From: Puffinus mauretanicus
Lineage: Eukaryota > Chordata > Aves > Procellariiformes > Procellariidae
Length of the DNA stretch: 64,000 bases
Direction: 5' to 3'
NCBI GenBank assembly: GCA_023333565.1
Contig: JAJKFH010000374.1
Location: forward strand, 1,054,001-1,118,000
Positions 15,880-26,899 of the stretch are shown piece by piece; position 1 is the stretch's first letter; every line of letters begins with the position of its first letter. The notes beneath the pieces are model-generated. The model was given only the letters and a program-made list of their open reading frames with translations, ran no database searches and was not told the DNA's origin. Position numbers and translations under genes: made by a program.

Positions 15880-17265
15880 ATTAAAACAGACATGTTCCTT
15901 AAATACAACAAACACGAGCCCCCGCTGTGCCTCCCCCAGCTGTACGCGCCTGCCTCTCTCCCCAGACCGCTGGTGCGGGGCTGCCGGTGTCTCTTTTACG
16001 CCAGGGGTGGAATATACCCCCCCAAAACTTCCCCAGCCGACCCCCGGCATGTGCGATTGCTCGGAGGGGCTGATGGGTGCGTGGTGCTGGGCGGCTGCAA
16101 TGGGAGCCCTCGCGCACCTCCTGCGGTGGCCCCGGGCACAGGGATGCAGGGCTGGGTGCTGATGCACACGTGGGCAGCAGCTGCCAGCAACGCAACGCTG
16201 CAACTCAGGGCTTTGGGGAGGTTTCAGGGTTTGGGCTTACACACAAGCATCTTCCACGCAGAGGGAGCCATGAGAGCGTGATGGGCCAGGGCCAGCCACG
16301 CCGCGCCTGCAGACAAGGGCATCGTGCCCTGGAAGGCAAAACTCCTCCCTTGGGGAAAGAGGGCAGCTTCCGCACAGCGCTGCTAAGGACGGGGTTGGGA
16401 ATCGAGTCTGGATCCAAAGGATGGAGTCCCAGTTACCCACAGCAGGACACAAGTCGGTCCCCGCTACAGGGAAACTCACGAGACTCATAACCACGTATTT
16501 CTTTCTCCAGGCTGCGGAGGCAAAGAGATCTCTGTCCAACGTGAACCCCTTGCACACAACGGGGTTGTGTCCCTGTGCACGGGGCTACTTCCCGGTCCCT
16601 CCCGCCACGACCAGCTCTGCCGTGCAGGAGGATGGCGGCTTTCAAAGTTGCTCCTCTCCGAGGGTGGGCGAAGGCTCCCTCTCCCGCCGTCGAGGGTGCC
16701 CCGAGGTGCTGCAGGCCAGGGAACGCAACGGGAGCTTCAAACCCGACGCCGGCTCCCGCTGAGGCACAGGCGTGTTGAGCAGCCGGCATCACCTCCAGCT
16801 TCACTTTTTGATTAATGTTCTTCCAAACTTTCCTTGGCTCCCTGCGCTCCCACTTTCTGTCACCCTTCTCATTACAGATGTATCTTTGCATCGAGGGAAG
16901 CGGGAGGAAAAATTGTTCTTTCAGGGTGACAGCTGAGCGAGGGCTATATTATTAAAGGTACCAATCATAGGTGCCGAGCTATCATCGCACGATGAATGCA
17001 CTTGTCAGGAGCCCGCGGCGGCCGGGGGGGAGAGGGAGGGAGCGAGGTGGCGGGACGGCGGCACTCGCTTCCTCGCTCCTCTCCTCCCGCCCCCCGCTCT
17101 CCCTCTCCTTCAGCGCTGGCCACCGCCGCTCGCCTGAACTTGGACCTTCAGCGGCGACAATTTCTCTGGCCTCGACAGCACGATTAATTTCTCCTGCCCT
17201 CGGCGGGGCCTCCGAGTGCGGTGGAAGTCCAGCTGGCCTGCTGCTGATAAGATGTACCTTTTGAT
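15880..17265. other. CpG-island-like block
   Basis: This is a strongly GC- and CpG-rich stretch, densest at 17010-17220. It is preceded by an AT-rich word (gctatattattaaagg, 16942-16957) about 80 bp before the densest part, and it contains a compact G-quadruplex motif at 17024-17040. It looks like a promoter or regulatory island, but no first exon or product could be identified. Open frames on both strands are Arg/Pro/Ser-rich composition artefacts. Confidence 0.55.
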
Positions 17266-18561
17266 TTGTTTTGTCTTTGATTGCCTTTTCTGTCACCTAC
17301 AATGGCTGGCCGCCTGGAGACCTCCACATCGCCTGACTGACGGATCTATTTATCTATAGGCTGCTCCCCAGCTTCTCCTCCCCCTCGCTCCCCTCCTCCC
17401 CCAAACCACCACCTTGTACCACTGAAGTCCCAGTCTAATAGAAGCCGTGAAGGCTCATCCACCATAAAATACATCTGCCATCCTCCTTCTCTCCAAGATA
17501 AAAGCCTGTCAGTGTTACTTTCCAATTCCAGGCAGCTTGATTAATGGTGAAAAGCCACTGCAAGATCGACTTCTGGTTTTTACAAGCGCTGTCAGCCAGC
17601 CCAGGGTTATGCGAAACACACACTCATAGAAAACAAAACAAAATGAGAAAAGGTTGGGTGGGGAGGGAGGAGAAGGACGGGAAGGAGGGGGCGAGGGTAA
17701 CCAAATCATATTAGGCTCAAGACTAAATAAAATAGGAACCTGGAGCCATCAAATCCCTGTCAGCCGGGTGCAGAAATAAGCTACGCAGCTCATTGTACCA
17801 AGGCAAATTATGGCAATAATAAATCATTGTTGAAGGAAGATTGTTGATAAATTTTTTTTTTGGATGGTGGCATTCAATAGGGGCGCTGGGACACCTGCCA
17901 CTGGGCTTGGAGCGAGAGCCGGAGCAGGTTATTAGCCTGTCACTCAGCCCGCCTCCCCTCACCCCGCAGGGATCGCAGGCAGTGGGGCTGGAATAAAAAG
18001 TCTGGAAAGAGAGATATTAAAAAAAAAAAATTAATTAAATAGCGGAGATATTCCTACAGGAAAAAAAAAGGGGGGAGGGGGTCAGAAGAATTACAGCGCT
18101 CTTTGCAATGCTCATTTTTGATAAAGAATATTTTACGGTGGCCCAGCCTAGTAGTGCTTCAACTACTCCACTTCGTCTGTCACCAAGAGGCAGCCATCTC
18201 GGGGGGTGAGATGCGACTGTCCAATGAAGCAGAGTAATGCCGCACACTCTGAAAAAGTCTGGAAAAACATACAGCCCAGAAAAGGAAGCAGGGAAAATTC
18301 CTGAGCCACCGAGGCGAGGCTTGAACGGTCAGGAACAGGGTTTCATCAGGCTCAATCCTACGGCAAGTGACGCCAGGATGTGTGGGGCTGTGAGCGTCGC
18401 GATATCGGATCCCAGCTGACCACGGCACCCCTCACAGCGCAGGACCCTCACTGCTGTATGGGAGTATTGTCCGCTTCCGAAAAGAAGGAAGATTGCTCAG
18501 CTGAATCACTGACTGCAGCATCTCTGCATCTGCAGCAAGTTTCCCGTCCGAGTTGATTAAT
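16809..18561. promoter_or_regulatory. Candidate developmental enhancer cluster (PBX/HOX and MEIS-like words)
   Basis: Three exact TGATTAAT words (16809, 17538, 18554) plus a CGATTAAT (17181) resemble PBX-HOX composite sites. Six CTGTCA words on the plus strand (17290, 17506, 17589, 17757, 17937, 18177) and a TGACAG at 16927 resemble MEIS/PREP cores. Sequence between them is non-repetitive and includes SOX-like ATTGTT pairs near 17825-17850. Function is inferred from motif density alone; CTGTCA also recurs elsewhere in the interval. Confidence 0.45.
17024..17040 (+). other. G-quadruplex motif
   Basis: A run of seven G followed by AGA, GGG, A, GGG fits G3-loop-G3-loop-G3-loop-G3 with loops of 1, 3 and 1. 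It lies inside the densest part of the CpG-rich block. C-rich runs at about 17365-17402 and G-rich runs at 17655-17700 give further, looser candidates. Confidence 0.6.
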
Positions 18562-18599
18562 CTGTACATCTCTTGGGTGACGAGGTCTGACTGGATCAT

Positions 18600-20180
18600 G
18601 GGAGAAGGTGCAGACTGCCTAACAAAATAAAACCGTGCCCCTGCTTTCACCACACCAGCGTGGGGAGGGCTCAACATTGATTCTTCTAAACTGGAAGGTC
18701 AGGATGATCAGCAGATACCACCTTACCTCTACCAGTGCGAGGAGAAAGCCGGCAAGGTAGACATAATTTCCAGTGACCTCACACAGATAACCCTTCTGTT
18801 CATTTGCAGGGGCGGTGTGAAGACCAACACATCATATTTGACCATTTAGAGCACATGGAGTTGCCAACCCAGTTCTCGGAGCCCAGCACCACGCTATTTG
18901 CCCATCACGCTGGGCAGCACCTCTGGTACTTCAGTTTACCTCTGTTGCCTATTGAGAGACCACCCACATGGACTTGTTTGAGCACCATCCAAATCCTCCG
19001 ATTCATACCTGCAATCCAATCACCCAGCATCTCACAGGATAACAGGACAAACCTTATCTTACACAAAGGCAACACCTCGGCTGGACGAGCTCGGCAGGGT
19101 GATGCAATTTGAATGAATAGAGGAGGGATATCTCACGCGCCCCAACTCCGTTCTCCACTATTGCACCGGCTGCTGGGGGTTGCACAAGCAGAGATTTGCC
19201 CTCCAGAGAAATCAACACCCAACTTCTCCAGCCTCTGCTAACGACTCCAAAGGGACCACCAGACCCCCGTGGTGTGGGTGGGTCGCTGCGGCAGCGAGCA
19301 GAGCGCCTGCTGCCCAGCTGCTGCCCGGGAGGAGCCCAAGCAGGGGAGGTCTACAATGGAGCAACACGGCAAGTCTGTCGGCAGCTTGCTGGCCCCCGAC
19401 GTGGACCATCTCACTTTGGAGATGCAGCACTGGGGGGATAAGGAGACGCAGAAGGGACTGAAGGAAAGGGGCTGATAAGCAAGGAGCAGGCGTTGCAAGG
19501 GAGGATGGCAAGCCAGCGAGGTAAGAGGAGGAAGAGAATGGAAAAGAAAATTCCCCAAATCAGAAGAAAGTGTGAGGAAGAAGAAAGAAAATCTGGAGAA
19601 TGGGGAAGAAAAAGGGAAAGGCAGAAATATGCTAACAAAGAGAATGCAAGAGAAAGCACAACCAAAGAGGAGGAATAAACTCTCTGTAGAGTGGATGCAA
19701 TCCCAGAGAAAGCAGGAGGCAAAGCAGAGGACAGACGGGGTGTTCGAAAGAAGGCTGCGCATTGCAAGAGAGCAGGGAAGGGAAAGAGACAGAGGAGGAG
19801 TAGAAAGGCGAAATGAAGAAGGCGAAAGAAAGAAAAGGATCCCCAGAGGACGCAGCAGGCTCCCTGGCAATGCTCTTCCCAGCAAGCTGATGCCAGTAAA
19901 GAAAAGAAAGAATTAAAAAAAAGAGTGTTAAGTATAGAAGCAAAACCCCAGGCAGAGGTTTTACTTCAAGTTATGAATTAAATCATGTATTCAATTTGTA
20001 TTAGAGAGACCTCCACGGCCACACGCTTTCCAAATCAGTGTGCACAGGGGACCTCAAATCCTGCACCCCCTTTTATCACATTGTCTGCTCAAACAGCTTT
20101 GTTCCCCTCAATCATCTTACTAGCCAAAAAGCCGTCACAATTCACTCCCACCAAAGTCTCTCTCTGACGCCCGATTTGCA
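18600..20180. other. Intergenic with a long purine-rich tract
   Basis: From about 19430 to 19920 the plus strand is dominated by A and G, giving Lys/Glu/Arg-rich frames on plus and Ser/Phe/Leu-rich frames on minus. These frames are composition artefacts. A donor-like gtaaga at 19520 sits in the tract. No gene is supported. Confidence 0.5.
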
Positions 20181-20189
20181 CGTCTGTGG

Positions 20190-20960
20190 CATCGGACCCG
20201 CGTCATCCGGCCGACGGACCGCTAGGTAGCGCGGGTACGGGGCTCTCGCTGCGGGGAGGCAGGCTTGTTTCCCCAGCCAGGGTGCAGAAACCTGGGTACA
20301 ATGTCCCCATTGTCAGGGCGCTCCTTGATCTTCCCGACGCGCATATCGACGATGAGAGAGCCTCGGCAAGAGCCGTCAGCGGGGCCCGCGCCCGACCCCG
20401 CGCTGCGCAGATGTGAGGGTTCGTAAATGAGAGATGACAGAAGAGACCAGCGGAGCGGGGCAGAGCGGAGACGGGAGGAAGGAGCCAGAAGGTCGGCAAG
20501 CGGCAGCAGGCAGGGCCACCACCGCGTGCGTTCGTCATGCGGAGGAAGCCATCGCAGGCTCCCTTTGGAGCTGGAGCACAAGGCAATTTTTCCATCTGGG
20601 TGAAGTTAATGACTTCCACACTTAACGGACTAGCTGACGAGACTAGCTTAAGTGGACACATCCAAAGCCTACAGAGATCACAGGCAGGCACGGGCTCCCC
20701 TTCCCACTCCAGTCCTACCCGTAACCAGACGCGGGGGCTGGACCCAGGCGGCAACTCTTCCCGGTGCCCCGGTCGGGCGCTCTGCCGTGGCATCGCCCCC
20801 AGCTCAGGCGACTCCTGCCTGCCCGGGCTCAGCGGGCACCACTCGCACCCCGGGTTCCAAAGCTTCCAGGACCCGGCGCGGCTGGAGCTTCTGCACCACC
20901 AAGTGCGGGGCTGAGTCCCTGGATCCGGCCGGATGACCCCCATGCCCGCCTTCCCCAACA
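20190..20960. other. GC-rich, CpG-rich block
   Basis: This block has high CpG density (for example cccgacgcgcatatcgacg near 20334 and ccgcgctgcgcag near 20398). It ends abruptly at about 21000, where AT-rich DNA begins. Open frames of up to about 250 codons occur on both strands with no recognisable domain. A possible regulatory island. Confidence 0.5.
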
Positions 20961-21769
20961 GCGGGATTGGGAACGGGAGGTGTCAGAAACAGGGAAGGCC
21001 CAGTTTAAAAAAAAATAATTAGGAAAACACGATAACATCCTTTTACACATGTTAATTTTTAAAGTGATAATGTTACTTCTGTATTTCATTACTTGGGGGA
21101 AAAAAAAGCTTTCTGTAAAATGAATAAGCATTTTAACATAAAATAACTCAAATTGAAAGAGTAGGTAACTATAATTGCCATTTATTGCTGGCCAATTTTA
21201 CTGTCAGTCCTTAATATTGCACTCTGTTAACCACATTATAATGAATCTATATTGAAATCTCACATCCTTTTTTTCCCAGCTAGTTCTTTAAAACAGAGGC
21301 TTCTTGTGTATCTGCATTATTATGTCTGGATTTAAGTTCTACTTCAGAGCCAAAGATACAACCTTCTTTTCTGTATGCACGTTAGCAATATTGATGCTTT
21401 TTATTTTCAGTATCTTATTCCCTCCTATTTTAGGGATAAAAGTATTTAATTTCTCTGTCAGCGCAAGAATCTTTGCATGCAATGCAATTTCATTTCTAAC
21501 ATCGGCTGTATTTTGAATATGATATAGTAAAAGAAGTAAGTATTTCATAAGTATGACTATATTCCATATGCTATCTAATTGTACGAAACAACATTTTTCA
21601 TCGTTAGAAAAACAGACAAAGTTTAGCTCAAACAACAACTATGGGAAATATTTCACTTTTCCTAAGAAACTCAGGGGCTTTCTTCCAGAAACAAGATTCT
21701 CTCCACTGTTTAGATGCCTTCATTTTTTTTTTTTAAATTTTATGAAATTCAGCATCTTTGTCTACGATA

Positions 21770-22580
21770 ATCTCCCACGCAGGGCTTGAATGCCACATGC
21801 ATTCAAACCTGGCAGACTGTTCTCTGCTAAACCAGAACGTGGGAGCAAGTTCACCATCGGCTTTGAATTTGGCGTAGAGCGAGTCAGCCGAGCGTGTCAC
21901 ACATCGCACCGTATTCGCACGGCCATTTGCATATTCATGCAAAGGCGAGAAAGGAAAAAGGGTCTGCAAGTCTGTACTTGCTGCTATCGCACCTTTTTTC
22001 CTCCCAGGGAGCGCAACTCATTGCGCCAGCCTGATGTAGCGCAGCGGCTTCGCAGCGTCACTGCAACCACAAACTCGCCGTCTCGAGAGGCAGACAGAGA
22101 TGGATAGGAGGAACCGCCTGATCAATGGACCTTTTGTCCAACCTTTTATCACAAACAATAGGAGCTGCAACAATCCAAAACATATTTAGGTAAATACCAG
22201 GAACTAGCAAACCAACTGCTGCCACAGAGGCCAAAGACAATCCCCCAGCACCCGAGAAACATCTTTTCTGGGTCCCAAGCGGCGAGGACCCCGGCCCTGC
22301 TTCAGCCTGTCCCTTCTTTTATTATGCCGAGTGCTCTCCGGGTCTGAGAGCTGCCTGTAGTTTTCCAGACCACTGACCGCAGGAGTGATGCGCTCAAGCT
22401 CAGTATTAATGTAAAGAACTATAGCAGCAGCTTTATTGAATGGCTCCGGCCCCTCTGGACATCTATATTGTACAACTTGGATACAGGTGATAGGCACCTA
22501 AGATTAGAGAGACTGATAACTATATATTCCTAAAGGGTCCTGTCCTTCCGGATAGATTTTTTTAGAGGATGAATTTGCTT
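21770..22580. promoter_or_regulatory. Candidate conserved regulatory element with paired POU octamers
   Basis: Non-repetitive DNA follows AT-rich sequence. ATTTGCAT (21925-21932) and ATGCAAA (21937-21943) face each other four bases apart, an arrangement suited to POU-factor dimers. Nearby are CpG-containing words, a SOX-like aacaatagg (about 22155) and GATA-like gataa words. Enhancer function is inferred. Confidence 0.4.
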
Positions 22581-25204
22581 TGTCCAATCCAGAAGGCAGG
22601 ATCTTGCCAGGAGTATCCACACATATCATCACTTGTCTTCAGAAACACCAGCCACCCTCCCTCACCCAGAATCAGAGCAGGGCAGCCCCACCCCACCCAG
22701 GCTGGGACAGGAGGTAAGCAGTCATCGCATGGCAATTAAGACCCATGGAACATGTACATAGGAGACAGTGAGAAAATTAAAAATGTACATCCAGAAATTG
22801 CTAAGCCTTTTAGACAGAAATAAAACAAAACAGTTTTACATGAAGTCAAGTGCTCTTGCTGTTGTTGTAAGATGAAAAAAAAAAAATTGTGTGAAGCTCA
22901 TCTCACGCCCTTTAAAAGTTCACGTTGGACAAGCTCGCAAAGCTCCTGTGCCCCATCTGACTTGGGAGCCAAGGGCCGCGTGAGCACAAAGCTCTGATAC
23001 ACAGCGAAGAAAGGCCATCTCTGACCTCCGCTGCCCACCTCTCTGGGCATTCATCCTGCTCCCGAAACCCCTGGGGTCTTCCTACCACTTACAGAGGTAT
23101 TTGGCAAGAATCGCATTAGGCTCCTGCCAGAGGATTTACAAGAGAAAGGCAAAGCCGCCCTGTCAGATCTGCACTTTATTGCTGCGGTAATAGCTCTGCT
23201 GGGTAATGAAGAAAGCAGCGTCTTTCCGGATGACAGAGGTACCCGCTGGGAGGGCTCCGGGCTGGGGGGTGCCCACTTGGAGCACCTGCATGGGCAGGAA
23301 AGCACCAGCCTCATGGGTGAATGCCGGTGGGCAGGGAGAAGAGATGACTTTTTGAGGTCTTCAACCTTTAACGTGCTTGTGCTCGGCTCTTACAGACTTA
23401 CAAGGTGCACAATACCCACACACTTTCTGAAAACAGGGTGGTAGGCTGCAGGCTCTAGCTGAGCCTCCTGTACATGCTTCAGGGCCGCGCTTAGAACAGG
23501 CGGTTTTGATCTCGTTGCGCCTCCTCAATGCATTTGTGGGACAGGTTACACAGGAAACCCAGGGGCCAGCAGGATGCTCTCCACCGATCAGGGTAGCAGG
23601 TAACTTAAGGACTGTTATTAGTAACAGAAACACTCAATGGAAGGAGGTGCAAAGTGATTCATTATAGACTGCACCGCACTTCTGTGAATGTCTTTCCCCA
23701 TACAAATGCTTCAGAGCATTTAACAAATCCTAATATGAGAAAGATGAAATCTAACAAGTAGCGAGAGGGAGATTAACCGATACCCAACCATAAGGTAACA
23801 CAGCGACTCTGCGGCGGGGACCGAACGTGTCCTTACTCCCACTTTTCCCATGCCAATCCCCTCATAACAGCATCTTCCTATTCCTGTAGAAATACCAAAC
23901 AAGTTCCTTTTCCAGCTATCGGGGAACATCGGACGCAAATGGAAATTTCTCAGGCACAAACAGATATCCAGTCCGTCATTACCCGTCACCCAGAGCCCCC
24001 CTGCTCCCCCCACCCAAGCAGGAACCAGAGCACAGGCGAGCTCCTCAGGAGCTGATACACCCATCAGTGGGCTGCAGGCAGATGAGAGGGTTTCCCTTCT
24101 TACCTCCCCTCCACCGCAGGCTCACATTTAAATGCTGAGGGTGCTAGCTACACCTCAGCTCACACCAGGGATGTCCTGGTAAACTACAACCACAGGAACA
24201 AATTCAGTTCTGTCCTGTTTAATCCCTCCTTCCTCCCCTACTGCCCCATCTTCAGGGACACAGAGCGCTCTTCAACGTGTTTACCTTTGCTGCAGCACGT
24301 TATCGGGGGAAATGTGAGGCGTGGATAGTCTAAGGGTCACTTCCACAGAGGGACTGAAGCTCTATTCCATGAGCAATACCCGTTTCGTGCAAGAACCTCC
24401 CACCACAGACGCACCCATGGAACACAAGTAGGTTGGAGGCTTTTATTCAGGACTTTCAAGTTGTGGGTGGAGCTCGTGCTAAATAATGATTTTTTCTCCT
24501 GATTTCTAGAGGGTGCTTCTACTTCGTTATGCTCATACAAAGCTCTCCTGGGCTGTAGCAATGTAACAGCCTTCAGGCAATTTCATTATTTCTCCAATAA
24601 CACCTTCTAGAACCCCGATAGCATCAATCTGTCACCTCTGCTTAGGGAGATGATCCAGATTTGGGTTGATTCTATAGCAATTATTTTTAACAACCAAAAA
24701 CATAGAGAAATGGTTTTGTCTTCTCTTATAGTAAACGGAAAGTGTTAAACTTGATGAATTGCAGGCACTCCAAGCTCTGACCATCACTTAATGGACTACG
24801 CGTAAAGGAAACACTCTCTGGAGAAGTAGATATTCTACAAGGATGAAACAACATCAGGGCTGTGATATCTCAGCAATTCTGCAAGAACAAAGGAAAACAT
24901 GGCCATGCTGGCTCATGGACCACTCGACTCTCTGACCCTCTTTTTCCTACAGGCATGAGCTCACTGCTGACACACTGATTTGGGGATTACGGACAGAATG
25001 AAGTGTACTACTTCATTAATTTACTGCTCATAGTTATGTTTTAAAGACACCTACTTTATGTACATACACGTGTGCAATTTGGATCTGCATTTCAATTTCT
25101 ACAGAGTTAACATTTCTTTCTGGTATTTCAAGAACAGGCAACATCAGTGGAAGAGGTAAGTACAGAGAGGGCATGGTACAGACATTGTATTCGAGTCAAG
25201 ACTT

Positions 25205-25262
25205 TTGCAGTGACCAGCTGTATGACCAGGGACAAATCCTGTTCTTCTCTACAGTATTTCCT
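25205..25262 (+). repeat. Short MIR-like fragment
   Basis: The words agtgaccagctgtatgacc and gacaaatcctgttcttctct follow the MIR consensus region 'ctagctgtgtgacc...caagtcactt...'. Weak, judged by eye. Confidence 0.35.
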
Positions 25263-25265
25263 TTG

Positions 25266-25300
25266 TTTTTTTTTTTTTTAAAGTTTTTTTTTTTTTTTAA
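25266..25300 (+). repeat. Double poly-T tract
   Basis: Fifteen T, AAAG, then sixteen T. A low-complexity stretch likely to vary in length; it could be the tail of an antisense retroposed element, but no body is recognisable. Confidence 0.9.
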
Positions 25301-26899
25301 ATTCAGATTGTACAACCTTTGGAGCCAAAAATCTTTCTCATGTTGTAATTACAGCCAGTACCCACCAAAATGGGCGCTCTCATGCAAAACAAGCAATGCC
25401 TGCAATACAAGTAATAGCTGAGCATCCACTTCATTAAAATGGAAACCCTTCTAGTTTATTTGCTCCACAACTAGAGCTCTTCTCTTTCCACACGTGAGAT
25501 ACCCCGTCACCATTCCAGTTTAAAGGATCATGCAAGCTTCCAGCTATCCACTACAAAAAGGTAGATACAAGTGTTTAAAGCTAAATAAAAATGACAGCAA
25601 TGTACCTCAACTGCAGAAAGTTGTGTTATGTCCCCTAGCTTGTGTTACTGTGTTCCATCATTAAATTAGATAAGCCTTATCCCAAATGTTGGCTTGCTTC
25701 CACTAGCCTGTACTGCTTAAGAAATGGGAGGCAGTGAGTTAAGAGGCAGCTCTTTTCTACCTACCTGAAGAAGTTACCCCTCCTCTCCCCGTAAATCTCT
25801 CCTCCTTTCAAGAGTTACTCAAAGCAAGAGGGACCAGGTTAAAAAAATGCTCTTCTTATAACTTAAAGATCATCAGTTCAAGCTCCATCCTCAAACATCT
25901 GAGATAAATTAATTCCTTTTCTAAGCCCTTCTAACAACACACTTCCCTAACTTACGAGTTTCCACATTTGCAGAATATGAAGAAAACTTTGTATAGTGGA
26001 AAGGGAACACCAGGTCAGGCTGGGATACCAAGGTTAAACAAAACATTGATTTCTATAGTACACAGGTATTCTGGGCTTTCTCTTACCGGAGAGATCTAAT
26101 AGGCAGCTACCCCTTTGCAATTTTAATCACCATTCCCATCAGCACAATGCACTCACGATTTGTTGTCAGGAGTCATCAAAATCCTGGAGCTCAAGAGCAT
26201 GCTTAGATGCACTCATTTGCAGCACAGGCACGTCATGCCACCACATCCTGGCTTCACAAGGGTCCATCTCCTCACTGCCTTATCCTGCATTACTCCTTCC
26301 CACAATTCCTTCTGGAGCTATGGCTTCTCACCACACGCCCACCAGTTCCTCTCTGCAGCTGAGCTCTGCAATCCCAAATCATTGTATAAATGACTACATT
26401 TGTGGTCACGGTGAGCCCTTGCTCTAGATGCATTAGGCATAGTTCTGCAGCCCTTGGGAATCCAGCAGCAGCAACAATTCCTTGTTGTTGCATTGCCAAA
26501 AGATAAAGCTATTTAAACAAAAATAAAATTCATGCTTACATAGTGAAGTTAATCATGCAAAATGTTCTGCTCACTGTTTCCTGCTCCCCATGTCTGGAGC
26601 TGCCTTTTTCTTTCATAAGGCTTCACACCACAGGTATACAGAGGAGACACATCAGAGCTGTTAAGAACATCAAATGGCTAAAGAGATGGCTGAAGATTAA
26701 AGTGGATAATACTCATCTCAGATTTCAGACAGCTAATATTCCTCCAACAGTGCTCACATCATTTTTGGAACCATCCACTTCAGCCTTAATATATAAGAAG
26801 GGGAATCTGGGATTTTATATGTGCCAGGTATCCTGATTTTCTCCAAAGCAATACAAAAATATCTGAAACAGCTTTTAAAAAATGTATATCCTAACTGTT

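Noticed and set aside
15685..16203. 172-codon frame on minus
   Set aside because: GC-rich region with several competing frames; no domain or family resemblance.
19238..19885. 215-codon Ser/Leu/Phe-rich frame on minus, and a Lys/Glu/Arg-rich frame on plus
   Set aside because: Both are products of the purine-skewed tract: stop codons are depleted by base composition.
20203..20958. 251-codon open frame on minus
   Set aside because: Lies in GC/CpG-rich DNA with equally long frames on the other strand; no recognisable domain, no splice or start context.
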